Assembly: GCA_037176725.1 (NCBI GenBank)
Contig: JAZBRS010000075.1
Coordinates: 76,138,001-76,202,000, forward strand
From: Posidonia oceanica
Lineage: Eukaryota; Streptophyta; Magnoliopsida; Alismatales; Posidoniaceae
DNA: 64,000 nucleotides
Reading direction: 5' to 3'
Below are positions 22,309-32,318 of this stretch, one piece after another; within the stretch, counting starts at the first letter, position 1, and the number at the start of each line of letters is the position of its first letter. Below the pieces are notes generated by a model. It saw only the letters and a list, made by a program, of their open reading frames with translations, had not been told where the DNA came from and ran no database searches. The translations under genes and the position numbers were made by a program.

Positions 22309-22785
22309 TTTGAACGGGAAAACATAGTCTTCAAGGATTCAGAGCTTCCACCCCCACATAAGCAGGAGCTGCCACTGGTCATCACAGTGGGAATTAATGA
22401 TAATGTGCTGCAAGGAGTACTGGTTGACACTGGAGCAAGCCGAAGCCTCAGTTCTCTCTCCACACTCTGAAGCTTGGGGCTAAATGAGGGCGAGCTGGAT
22501 AGAACTCCCTTTATGTGCACGGGGTTTGATTAGAAAGAAAAACTGGCACTAGGGACAATCCCCATGGAAATCATAGTTGGTCCTTTGACCAGTATCACTT
22601 CGGTGATCATCATGAAAGAGAAAGTCCTGGAGCCACTCATCCTAGGAAGGTCTTGGCTAGCAGAGGTCGGGGCTGTGGCATCTTCAGTTCACCAATTGCT
22701 AAAATTCAAATACGAAGGAGCGGTTGTCAGTATTCCAGCCATCCGACCAGGGATTCTATGCACATTCAAGATGCCAGAGCCATAA
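22309..22785 (+). pseudogene. First retropepsin-like domain of element B
   Basis: Same frame as gag. LVDTGAS at 22420-22440 (catalytic Asp codon at 22426) and LILGRSWLAEVGA (about 22636-22675) are the two signature ends of an aspartic protease monomer, about 75 residues apart as usual. Stops at 22468 (TGA) and 22531 (TAG) interrupt it and TAA at 22783 ends it. It would cleave the polyprotein as a dimer. It is unusual in being followed about 700 bp later by a second such domain with its own catalytic motif. Confidence 0.85.
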
Positions 22786-22972
22786 ATTGCAACCCTTCGG
22801 GAGGAGGAGGAGTCATAACGTTTGCCATGGCGAAAATCACCACTATGGGAACCCAAGTTGCTATCGCCACCAGTCTCTCCAATCTTCAGAGCTGTAAGGC
22901 CACCATCAAGCCAATTGCCAGCCCTCAGCACCTCAATACTCCGGAGCAGTACTACTTCATCCTCCCCACCGA
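22786..22972 (+). other. Linker between the two protease domains
   Basis: About 190 bp with no recognised domain; the reading frame changes from frame 1 to frame 2 here. It includes runs of His/Gln/Thr codons near 22900-22980. Confidence 0.5.
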
Positions 22973-23973
22973 GTGCCAATAGAACAGCAAGCTAGGACCA
23001 CAAAGCCACTAGAGCTTGGCGGATCCATACGGAAGGAGTCCATCTTCGCTTGGCCACTCAAGAAGGGAGCATCTAAAGGGAATGAGGCTGCTGCACCCAT
23101 CACCAGAGGAGGGAGGCTGTCAAATCGAATCATGCCACCAGCAGAGCAAGCAGAGCCGGTCAGACCTGAAGTGGGACCTGGGTCAGCAGAATATGACATC
23201 CTAGAGCAATTAAAGAAGACGTAGGCCAAGATCTCGATCTATGACCTCATAAACAGCTCCAATGAATACCGGAAAGATCTGCTAGAAGTGCTAGAGAAGG
23301 CTCAAGTTGCCCCGGACATGCCAGCGGAGGAACTCCATGTCATAGCTACAGCAGCCTTTGTAGAGCCAATCATTACTTTTGCTGATAGCGAGTTGGCACT
23401 AATAGAGAGGAGAAAAGCTCCATTGAATGTAACCATTTCTATAAACAATCACTTAATTTCTGAAGTGCTCATAGATACTGGTGCATCAATGAACATATGC
23501 TCGTTGAATACAATATGAGCCTTGGGCGTGAATGAGGCCTCCTTAACCCCCATTGACATGATGATTGCCGGGTATGATGACAGCAAAAGAAAAGCGCACG
23601 GCAAGTGGACCACAAAGATAGGGATAGGACCAGCTCAAGTTCTAACCCAATTAATCGTCATAGACGTCAATGTTCCATATCAGATCATCTTGGGGAGACA
23701 ATGGCTGGACAGTCTAAAAGGAGTATCATCTCCTCGGCACCAATGTCTGAAATTCCCACACAATGGGAAAATCATCAAGATAGTAGGAGACATACCAGGC
23801 TAAGAAGTAGAGGCGAATGTGATATACCTGCCGCACCAGTTCAGTGTGCGAGAAAAGCTGACCCGGGCCAAAAAGGCAAGAATATAGTATCTATGGTCGA
23901 GCTAAGGGACAAGTAGGCTAGGCCTAGGCTATTCCACAAGAAGAAGGAACCCTCCAAAAACAAAGGACCATCC
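22973..23973 (+). pseudogene. Second retropepsin-like domain of element B
   Basis: A frame-2 polyprotein segment: YDILEQLKKT (about 23190-23221), then after a TAG the ISIYDLINSS segment that precedes protease in many Tat polyproteins, then LIDTGASMNICSL (catalytic Asp codon at 23474) and YQIILGRQWLDSLKGV (about 23678-23725). Stops at 23222 (TAG), 23516 (TGA) and 23801 (TAA). This domain, with its conserved upstream ISIYDL region, looks like the canonical protease; the one at 22309 would then be the extra. The tail to 23973 is degraded. Confidence 0.85.
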
Positions 23974-24216
23974 ATGAATGTAGGATGGGAAATCATGAGA
24001 AGAATTGGCTACAAGAAGGGCCAAGGGTTAGGCCTAGAAGGGAAGGGAATGAAGGAACCAGTGAAGGCTTGTGACAGAGAAGGAAGGGGAGGACTCGATT
24101 TCGACCAGTTCCCTGACGGACGACCATTACAGTGGAATTTACAAGGACATTTTACCAACGTAGGGATATTCGATCCGAATTCATCCCTCCTGCCAAATAT
24201 TATTTTGGCGCAATAA
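23974..24216 (+). pseudogene. G-patch domain of element B polyprotein
   Basis: GWEIMRRIGYKKGQGLGLEG, then KGMKEPV, matches the G-patch consensus: G at the start, aromatic then K-x-GQGLG, then a G with hydrophobics. G-patches are short RNA-binding or helicase-activating modules, and one follows the protease of betaretroviruses. Here it likewise follows the second protease and precedes the linker to RT. Downstream, FDQFPDGRPLQWNL and HFTNVGIF continue the frame to 24216. The domain itself has no stop. Confidence 0.85.
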
Positions 24217-25011
24217 ACCAAACATACTCTCCAAAGTGAAGAGGACACAGCCGACGTAAACATTTCCGGCTTATTCCAAACACTTGAATTGCCAGCAAAA
24301 CCTCACGAAGGTCAGACTGCAAGAGAGTTGACAGCAAAGCCACATGAAGGCCAGACTGTCGTAGCAAAACCCCATGAGGGTCAGACTGCAAAAGAGTTGC
24401 CAGCAAAACCTCACGAAGGTGAGACTGCAACATCATCACCGCCACTGTTAGGTGCACCGGCCCTCGAACCTCCAGGTCGGCCACCTCTTTCTTCTTTGCC
24501 CTCTTCTTCCGGCGCCGTGGCCCCCGAACCTCCAGATTGGCTACCTCTTTCTGCTTCTCCCTCTTCTTCCGGCACTGCCGCTTCCAAGCCTCCGCCTCCT
24601 CCAACTCCGGATATCTCTTCTTCCTTGGAGCAAAGGCCGGGGCAAGTTCTACGAAAGTCACAACGACTCGTAGACAAGGTTCGCCGCCTCACGGCTGATC
24701 TCTCTGAAGGGCTGCAACCTCAGAGACCTGAAGTTGACCCCGATCCAGGGGCCGACTATGAGCTTCTCAAAGATGATGGGAACGTCAATACTGACAAGCC
24801 CGCCTAGAGAGGCGCCTACCTCTACTAATGGAGGTAACTCTAGGGGCATCCCCCTAGATGTTGTAAATAAAACTTTGTTTAATTTTGCATTGTTTTCATT
24901 TCCTAGGAATAAAGGTAATTTACTTTCTGTTTTCAATAAGGGAGAGGATCACCATGTTAGTTCTAGTAGCTCCCGGTCAACTTCGACCACCGCTTCCAAA
25001 ACTGTGCGCGT
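24217..25011 (+). pseudogene. Linker between G-patch and RT, with KPHEGQT repeats
   Basis: At 24289-24435 the sequence encodes five tandem copies of a KPHEGQT/ET unit, at DNA level a repeat ending cacgaaggtcagactg. Then comes a Pro/Ser-rich stretch and LRKSQRLVDKVRRLTADL. TAG at 24805 closes the frame. 24834-24906 has a GAG|GTAACT donor-like and TTTCCTAG acceptor-like pair, and 24840-24960 is T-rich, so a small intron before RT is possible, as reported for Ogre elements. The B' relic at 44117-44280 retains part of this segment. Confidence 0.65.
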
Positions 25012-26226
25012 GTGTCAATACACGGAGGCATGCCTCAGGAGTTGACTACTGCTAACATGGTCTTCCTGGTAGAAGAATTTCATCGGTTTGGGAAGTGTGC
25101 AGGAATAGAAGCGTATGAGCTGGTTAGCTGCAGTGATGAGGAAGAAGATCAAGAGGCTGACTCAGACCTCCTTAAGCACCTCATGGATAAATATGATGAG
25201 CAAACCAAGGCAGTTGAAGAAGAGACCGTGGAGGTCAACTTGGGAACCACCGAAGAGCCAAAACCAATACTCATAAGTGCAAGCCTGAGCCCAGAAGAGC
25301 GGGAGGAAATGATCCAAATCTTGAAAGAGTTTGTGGATGTGCTGGCCTTCAAATACGAGGATATGCCTGGACTGCAATCAGCCCTAGTGGAACACCTACT
25401 TCCACTAAACTCTGGAACCAAGCCTGTCAAGCAGAAGCTGAGACGACTAAGGCCGGAACTCGCCCTCAAAGTCAAGGAAGAAATTGACAAGCTCCACAAG
25501 GCAAAATTCATCAGAGTGGTTGTGTACCCCAGCTGGGTCTCAAATATAGTACCAGTGGCCAAAAAGGACGGGAAAGTTCGGGTTTGCATTGACTATCGCA
25601 ACCTCAACGCCGCCTGTCCCAAGGATGACTTCCCTTTGCCACATATTGATTTGCTAGTGGACAATATAGTAGGATTCGATATGCTATCTTTCATGGATGG
25701 TTTCTCCGGTTACAACCAGATCAAGCTAGCAGAGGAGGACCAAGAGAAGACGTCGTTCATCACACCGTAGGGGACGTACTACTACGTAGTTATGCCATTC
25801 GGCCTCAAGAATGCCGGCGCAACTTATCAGAGAGCGATGATGGCCATCTTCCACGACATGATGCATGATTGCATGGAAGTGTATGTTGACGACATCTTGG
25901 TCAAATCAAGAACAAGGGAGGCACACTTTGAGGCACTGAGAAGGGTACTGAGCAGAGCAAGGCAATATTAGCTGAAAATGAACCCAAAGAAATGTGTGTT
26001 TGGGGTAACTGCCGAGAAGCTACTGGGCTTCATCATCAGCAAAAGAGGAATCGAGGTGGACCCACAGAAGGCCAGAGCAATAGCACAGATGCCTCCACCC
26101 AGAAACATCAAGGAACTCAGAGGACTTATTGGCCGTTTACAATTCATCAGGAGATTCATCTCACAACATGCAGATCGATGTAAGCCATTTTATGAGTTAC
26201 TGAAAGGAGGAAGGGAATTCACCTAG
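25012..26226 (+). pseudogene. Reverse transcriptase of element B
   Basis: Starts after the linker with acidic sequence, then VVYPSWVSNIVPVAKKDGK, CIDYRNLNAACPKDDFPLPH, FMDGFSGYNQIKLAEED, MPFGLKNAGATYQR and an intact MEVYVDDILVKSR (about 25876-25915). Thumb and connection follow: NPKKCVFGVTAEKLLGF, ISKRGIEVDPQKARAI, LRGLIGRLQFIRRFI. Stops: TAG at 25768 (a TGG in relatives), 25969 and 26224. It copies element RNA into DNA. Apart from the nonsense codons all catalytic motifs are present, so decay is recent or mild. Confidence 0.97.
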
Positions 26227-26745
26227 GATGAGAAATGCCAGAAAGCTTTCGATGAACTCAAAGCATATCTCATGGCTCCCCCAGTCTTGTCAGCACCTGT
26301 GCCAGGGAAGCCTTTGCTACTCTATGTGGCAGCCACTGCATCGTCAATAGGGGTAGTGCTAGCTCAGCATGATGAGGATGGAAAGAAGGAAAAGGCTATC
26401 TACTATCTGAGTAGAACTTTCCTTGGTTATGAAGAGAAATATACATCCATAGAAAAGCACTGCTTGCCCTTGGTATGGGCATCTCAAAAGTTGAGACATT
26501 ACTTCCTAACCCATAAAGTCTGTTACATTGCCAAGATGGACCCAATCAAGTATATGTTCGAAGAGCCAGCCCTCTCTGGAAGGTTGGCAAGGTGGCAACT
26601 CCTCCTCATTGAATTCGACTTGCAATATGTGTCCCAGAAGGTAGTCAAGGGGCAGGCCATTGCAGATCACCTGGCAGAACTACCATTAGAAGATTATCAA
26701 CCAGTCCGAACAGACTTCCCTGATGAGGAGATACTGGAAGTATAA
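26227..26745 (+). pseudogene. Ty3-type RNase H of element B (degenerate active site)
   Basis: LSAPVPGKPLLLYVAATASS (about 26287-26345), where active Ty3 enzymes have Asp in a (T/S)DAS motif; here it is VAAT. Then KEKAIYYLSRTFLGYEEKY, WASQKLRHYF and MFEEPALSGRLARWQ. A similar loss is seen in A2 (LYLSTT). In the Tat clade this domain is thought to have become a connection domain once a second RNase H was acquired. It is ended by TAA at 26743. Confidence 0.9.
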
Positions 26746-27170
26746 GCCACCGAGTCTCCCACTCAACAATGGACTCTCTACTTTGATGGAGCACTCAACA
26801 GACAAGGGGCAGGCATCGGGGTAGCACTTCTCACTTCGAAGGGAGTTCTCATTCCTCGAGCTGTACAGTTAAGCTTCGCCGCAAATACCAACAATGTCGC
26901 AGAATACGAGGCCTTGATCCTCGGACTAGGCCTAGCACTGGAGCTAGGGGCAAAGCGGTTGAAACTCATCAGAGACTCCCAGTTTGTTCTAAGACAAATT
27001 CTGAACAAGTATAGAACCCTCAACCCAAGGCTAGAAGAATACAAGGGCATGGCATGCCTCTTATTGGCACAGTTTCAACAAGTGGTGTACGTCCACACCC
27101 TCCGAAGTCATAACCTACTAGCGGATGCTCTCGCTTCGCTGGCTTCCTCGATCAAGTTCCCCATCAACAT
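26746..27170 (+). pseudogene. Archaeal-like RNase H (aRNH) of element B
   Basis: Carries all four acidic positions: LYFDGALNRQG (26773-26805), NVAEYEALILGL (about 26893-26928), LIRDSQFVLRQI (about 26965-27000) and LLADALASLAS (about 27115-27145). This dual RNase H arrangement places the element in the Tat clade. There is no internal stop within the domain. It presumably removes the RNA strand and tRNA primer. Confidence 0.93.
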
Positions 27171-28540
27171 CGGGGAGCAAACCATAATGGTTCAGCAACA
27201 CGGGACACCTGCCATTAACTCAACTGAGCCATGGGCCATGGAGCTTAGACAAAAAGTTGGGGAACCAAGAGTAGGCATGTTTGAAGTTTGCTACAACATA
27301 GAGGATGACGGGAACCCATGGTTCTTTGACATCCAGAACTACATTCAAGACGGGATCTTCCCCGACTACGCAACTTCACAAGACACGGAGGCAGTCCAGA
27401 GGATGGCTACAAGATACTTCATGAGAGCCAGGGTCCTTTTCAAAAGGTCCTTCAGCGGAATAGAGCTGCGCTGTGTCACTTATGAGGAGGTCGAAGTTAT
27501 CATTAGAGAAATGCATGAAGGCATATGTGGAGGACACATCAGTTCTCAATTCATGGCAAAAATGATATTGCGCAAAGGATACTACTGGCCCACAATGGAG
27601 GCAGATTGCACAAACAAAGTGAGAAGGTGTAGGCAGTGCCAGATCCATGCAGACAGAATACATGCGTCAGCATCAGAATTGAATCCGACCCAAGCAGTGT
27701 GGCCCTTCTCTATGTGGGCATTTGATGTTGTCGGACCATTCGACACTGAAAAGCAAAATAGGTTCATCCTCACAGCCACTGAGTACTTCACCAAATGGGC
27801 TGAAGCAGAAGCATTCACTGAAATCAAAGCTTCAAATCTTTGCAAGTTCGTGCGGAAGAATATCATCTTAAGGTTCGGGATCCCAAAGAAATTGGTAGCA
27901 AACAATGGCACAATCTTCATATCCCAAGACTTCAAAAAGCTCTGTAAGAAGTTTAAGATCGATTTATCGCCATATTACCCCCAAGGTAATGGGCAAGCTG
28001 AAGCTACTAATAAAACATTAATCCGAATCCTTAAGAAAATGGTAGGGGCCAAGGGACTAGACAGATAAGCTAATTGATACCTTGTGGGCCTATCGAACCT
28101 CCATAAGAACGCCTATGGGCCAAACCCCGTTTGCGCTTACTTATGGTATGGAGACGGTAGTCCCATTTGAGGTCATGGTCCCCTCATCCAGGATACAACT
28201 CGACAATAAGATAACTGCCGAGGATAAGAGGCAATTATTAAGTCTACAGTTGGATTTGCTAGATGAGAAGCGGTTGCAAGCAGCTGAGCATGCACACCTC
28301 TACCAAGAACGACTTGCAAGAGCATATAGGAAGAAAGTAATTGAACGTAAATTCAATATTGGTGAATGGGTACTTAAAGAAATCCTTCCTCGCAAGCATG
28401 GGAAACTGAGACCAAATTGGGAAGGACCATACTTGGTGGTTGAGGCATATCTGGGCAATGCCTATTGTTTGGCCAGAGAGGATGGCACTAGGCTTGAATA
28501 TCCCTAGAATGCACTGCACCTCAAAAGGTACTACCCTTGA
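27171..28540 (+). pseudogene. Integrase of element B (catalytic Asp changed to Asn)
   Basis: The HHCC zinc domain runs from MHEGICGGH to CRQCQIH (27511-27650). Core: MWAFDVVGPF (first Asp, about 27714-27740), KWAEAEAF, LVANNGTIF (about 27892-27918, where relatives have S-D-N-G; the second Asp is Asn here), and QGNGQAEATNKTL with the Glu. A frameshift near 28066 (TAA) moves the rest to frame 2: LWAYRTSIRTPMGQTPF, YGMETVVPFEV, RPNWEGPYLVVEAYLGNAY and, after TAG at 28505, NALHLKRYYP and stop TGA at 28538. The Asp loss alone would abolish integration. Confidence 0.95.
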
Positions 28541-30169
28541 TATGCACACTGAGCCATTGGACTACCCGTGCTCAAGGGCCCTCTGCTGTTGAAGCCTAGG
28601 AATCTTGCCTTAGCCTCACTCCACAAACACCTTGTGGGAGAAAGGAAGGAAATGGTCCCACACTAAGATAGAGGCAAATCATAAGGAGCCCCCTCCCAGT
28701 TCATGAATAACAAGTCCACACACCTCCCTCAAGTCAGGCGCGTTACCCTAGTACAAATTGGGTAGGCATCTAAGGCCAAAACCTAGAAGCGCAGAAAAGA
28801 GGGGAGTGTACTAAATAAAAGAGTGTCTTGATTCGTCAAGGAACGAGTATCCATTGACCGAACACTCAGAAGGGGTGAGACTACTTGCCAAAGTACCCAG
28901 AAAAGAAAGCAAAAGGGTCAGAAAAGAAGGCAACAAAGAAGCTATCTATGGGCAAGGAAAAAGAAAGAGAGTGGAAAAGACGGCAGCAAAGAAGCTGTCC
29001 AAGAGTAAAAAAAAAAAAACTGAAAAGCTAAGGAATACTAAGTGCAGTAGGAATCAACCTTGAACTAGGAGGGGTTTAGGCTTCAAATCTTCAGCCAACA
29101 TCTGAGGATAGGGCATGGACTTTCCTTCTACCCACATCCTGCACTGAACACTTAGAGGCAAAGGGCAGAGGCCTAGGTCTAGGGGCAGTTAGGTGCCAAA
29201 ATAAGCTCGTGGTATTTTCTGACTCTAGGATGCACAAGGGACCAAATTGTCAAGGTTTTCCAACCATGAGGTCCCCAGTTTTCCCAACTTCTCGAAGGAT
29301 TCTTCATCTCCCATAAAATAAAAAATCCAAAAAAAATGATAAAATAAAAAATCCAAAAAAATCAAAAAAAATAAAAAATCCGAAAAAAATCAAAAAAATA
29401 AAAAATCCAAAACATTGATAAAGTCAAAAATCCAAAAAATGATAAAGTAAAAAAACCAAAAAAATAGTGAATAGGGTAAAATTTACCCAACCAACGTCAT
29501 CTCATGAAACTAATAACAAGTAGAGGCCAGTGATGCGAAATCTAGGACATTTTACGATTCCGCGTCGTACCCGACCTCGCCTACGAGCTAAGATTGGGAT
29601 CTCAAGAAGAGACAGTCCCTCGTTTGGCATATCATCTTTAGACAACAAAGCTGAGGCCAATGCTTGTTATTCAAAACCTAAGTTTCTCTTAATTTCTTTC
29701 CCAGTCATAGCATTAGGTTTGCTTAAAGTATGCATTATATATAGATTATTACCAAGTGTTTTGTGACCATGCTAATTTCACAATGTTAAAAACGTTTCTG
29801 AGTTTCCAGGAGGTACTTTGGACTAGGGGCAATCATACCCCTAGATGGACTAATAAATCTGCTAAGGTAATGCAGGAAACAGCCTAGGAGCGTTAAACGA
29901 GCAAATATCAGCGTCCAACGTTAGATGCGCCATCTGAAGCGTGTGTGTCTAACGATCAACAGAGTGATGTTGGACGCTTGATCTTCCGCGTCTTACGTTT
30001 TAGCTGTGACTTAACTGCAGATTTTTGGGCAGAAGGCTTTTGAGCAAACATCAAAGTCACCAGGGAGTATTTCTAAACTCAGAACAATTCAAAACACATG
30101 AATAAGGATGAAAATAAAATATATATATTCCCTGAAGAAGATACATGGTCCCCCAAAAATAAAAATTGC
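28541..30169 (+). other. B 3' region between integrase and PMD-1
   Basis: Non-coding, conserved with B' at 44453-45740 (same openings, tgatatgcacactgagcc and caccttgtgggagaa). It includes an A-rich tandem of aaaaatccaaaaaa and tgataaa words at 29318-29470, also in B' at 45220-45430, and a block near 29819-29850 (tggactaggggcaatc) matched at 45680. A module cluster at 29892-29996 ends it. The small Lys-rich frame at 28854-29063 lies in this conserved block but has no recognisable domain. Confidence 0.7.
29892..29996. repeat. Palindromic module cluster downstream of PMD-1
   Basis: First module 29892-29953 (inner arms GCGTCCAAC and GTTAGATGC, right arm GTCTAAC). Second 29969-29996 (GTTGGACGC and GCGTCTTAC). 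Lies about 175 bp beyond the stop of PMD-1. Confidence 0.75.
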
Positions 30170-31509
30170 CTATCTAACCATCTTCTTCCTTTTTCTGCAC
30201 AGCACGCCCGTCGCTTTGACCCACTCCTCGGGTTTGGGCAGTAGCTTTGAATACCACTTCCAATGCGCATCCTCCCGTGGTAGGTAGCAAGGAGCAGTTG
30301 ATGGCCCCTCTGAATCATCATGGCGGTCCAGAGATGACCAGAGAGCCCGAATGTAGTAGACCATTGCTGCATCAGAGGGAAGACTGCGCTCCCGAACCCG
30401 AATACGAGGAATAAAGCTCAGCCGAGGCGGCACCCCTTTCTTCTACCCCACCATCTCAAAGCAACGATGGGAGTTATACACTACAAAGTGGGTAGGCCCT
30501 ATCAGCTCCAACTCAACTGAAGAGCCTCGTGCCTGTTGCTTATGAGAAAGGGACGTGGAAGGTGCGGAAATATCAATAGGGGCAGCAGACAAAGTGTAAA
30601 CCCTTTCCTCAATCAAATCTGTCTTCATGGGCCCAAGCCTCGGGAAATGGACCTGCAGCCACTTGGAAAGAAGGAAAGGAGAGCCTACAAAATCCCCTCC
30701 AGTGGAAACGCTGGTTAGGCCAAGATATGTGGCAGCAAGAATGGCCATTGAAGGAGAGTGCCAGAAATGCTCAGTAAGGCCTATTAGGAACTCGGTATGA
30801 TAGACATCCAAGGAGAAATCCTAGGTGACAAATAAAGTGAGGCCTCCAATCAGTAAATGCAGACACACCAACAGCTGATCTTGAGAGGCAGATTCTTCAA
30901 TCCGCCTAAAGCTGAAGTACAAATGCACCAAGTTAAGTCTGCGACCTCTGATCACTGGGAAAGTAGGCGGAAGAGTGAAGATACGGTTTATATATGTTTG
31001 CATATCTGCTGTTCCGTATGGCAATGGGAAATCAATATCTAGTTGGTCCGCTCCAATTTTAGTTACACCAAGCAGGCCATGGACATCCTCTACTAGGATT
31101 GTCACTTCACAACCCCCAAAGAAGAAAGTATGAGTCTCAGGATTCCAAAAGGCGCATGAGGCGTGAAGTAGGGGCCAGTCCAAGTTTGTGCCCAATAAAT
31201 CCAGAAGTCCATCAAAGTGCGTACGGGCCAAAATAGACTTCCTCTCTTGGGCCCAGAGCGCAAAATCCTTCACCCAAGTGGAGTAGTAGGGGAAATCATT
31301 GTCAAAGCAAGGTGTCTTGGTAAAATTGAGGATTTCCTGCAAAGAAGTTCAGAAGCATGAGGAACAAAGGAATGTGAGGGGACCAATGAAGAGGATCATA
31401 CCTTCCCCATCTTGATAAGGGACATCATATGCCCTTCAATCTCTTCCAAAGGTTTTACGATCCCCTTCTTGTTGTGCATGAAGACATTGGGGACTGAGCT
31501 AGAAGCCAT
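30170..31509 (-). pseudogene. PMD-1: antisense plant mobile domain gene, two exons
   Basis: ATG at 31509 (MASSSVPNVFMHNKKG), exon 1 31509-31402 (36 codons), intron 31401-31337 with GTATGA and TTTGCAG ends (65 bp, phase 0), exon 2 31336-30170. PMD hallmarks: WVKDFALWAQERKS, CAFWNPETHTFFF then CEVTILVEDVHGLLGV, LLVCLHLLIGGLTLF, and GDFVGSPFLLSKWLQVHFPR. Two TAGs interrupt exon 2, at 30823-30821 and 30445-30443; the first fits a TGG change. The family is related to host MAIN/MAIL proteins and is common as extra genes in Tat elements; its function in elements is not established. PMD-3 is a paralogue with the same exon layout. B' has no copy at the matching position. Confidence 0.85.
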
Positions 31510-31606
31510 GAAAGCAAGAGAGAAGGAAGGAAGAAGCAAAAATCAGGAAGAAATCAGTAAAGAGGAAAAGGAACAAGTATGCATGAAAATCAGAGGGGTG
31601 GCCAAG

Positions 31607-31614
31607 CTTTTATA
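31607..31614 (-). promoter_or_regulatory. TATA box of PMD-1
   Basis: Minus strand TATAAAAG, about 93 bp upstream of the ATG at 31509. A palindromic module begins about 112 bp further upstream at 31727. Confidence 0.65.
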
Positions 31615-31726
31615 AGCACAGGAGGATCGTTGGAAATCTTTCACGCAGACATTGAGACAATTTCGCAAGCATTCCGAAAGATTAGCCAAGAACAGGAAAG
31701 GAAAAAAAATTTTCTGGGCTCGTTTC

Positions 31727-31858
31727 GTTGTACGCGAGACTATGTGCATCCAACGTTAGCCGCGCCATCTAAGGCGTATAACGTTTAGAGCAGCTACCGG
31801 TGCTGGACACAGAAGTTGAAACGGATAACGTTGGCCGTGCCATCTGAGGTGTATAACG
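31727..31858. repeat. Palindromic module cluster between PMD-1 and PMD-2
   Basis: Module 31727-31782: arms GTTGTACGC, GCATCCAAC, GTTAGCCGC, GCGTATAAC. Second, 31825-31858: GTTGGCCGT and GTGTATAAC. It lies upstream of the PMD-1 promoter and downstream of PMD-2. Confidence 0.8.
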
Positions 31859-31864
31859 TTTTAT

Positions 31865-31882
31865 CAGTGACTTAAGTCACTG
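31865..31882. repeat. Perfect 18-bp palindrome, covarying with B'
   Basis: CAGTGACTTAAGTCACTG. The aligned site in B' (46006-46021) is AGCAACTTAAGTTGCT: both sides changed together, keeping the palindrome. Confidence 0.8.
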
Positions 31883-32318
31883 AACTTGGCTGGATCGCCC
31901 TCTGATCCATGATTGAGTTGCATTCGCCCGTTTTGCCCATTCCAGAGGCTTAACTAAGTTGAAATACACGTGCGAGCATTGGTTTCATATTTTTCGGACA
32001 TCCGGACTAGTTGGAATCGCCGGTTGCTCGTTTCATCAAGTCAACAGCTCGTTAAGGCGACGACGACTTCAAAATTCAGTTCTTAAGCTCCCAAGTAAAA
32101 TCTTTCCATATAACTATGTCATTTACATACTATTTCACTTGAATATGCTGGTTTCAAGTTAATTTGAATTAAGGGCCATTATTTTACCATATTGGTCACT
32201 TAAGTTCACTTTAGCTTTGGGAAAGGTAATTTAAAAGAAGTATTTGACAAGTTTACTAAGTGTGCAAAAATATATATCATTTCAAAATCACCGGGGCATA
32301 CCCCTAAAGTACAAAAAG
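31883..32318 (+). other. Spacer between module cluster and PMD-2 3' end
   Basis: Non-coding; aligns with B' 46022-46500 (gaacttcgctc, ccagaggctt, gttgaaatacac, and ggggcatacccct just before the PMD-2 stop). Nothing further recognised. Confidence 0.6.

Noticed and set aside
28854..29063. Small Lys/Arg-rich frame downstream of integrase in B
   Set aside because: The DNA aligns to B' but the frame is not evidently kept there, and composition is A-rich low complexity.
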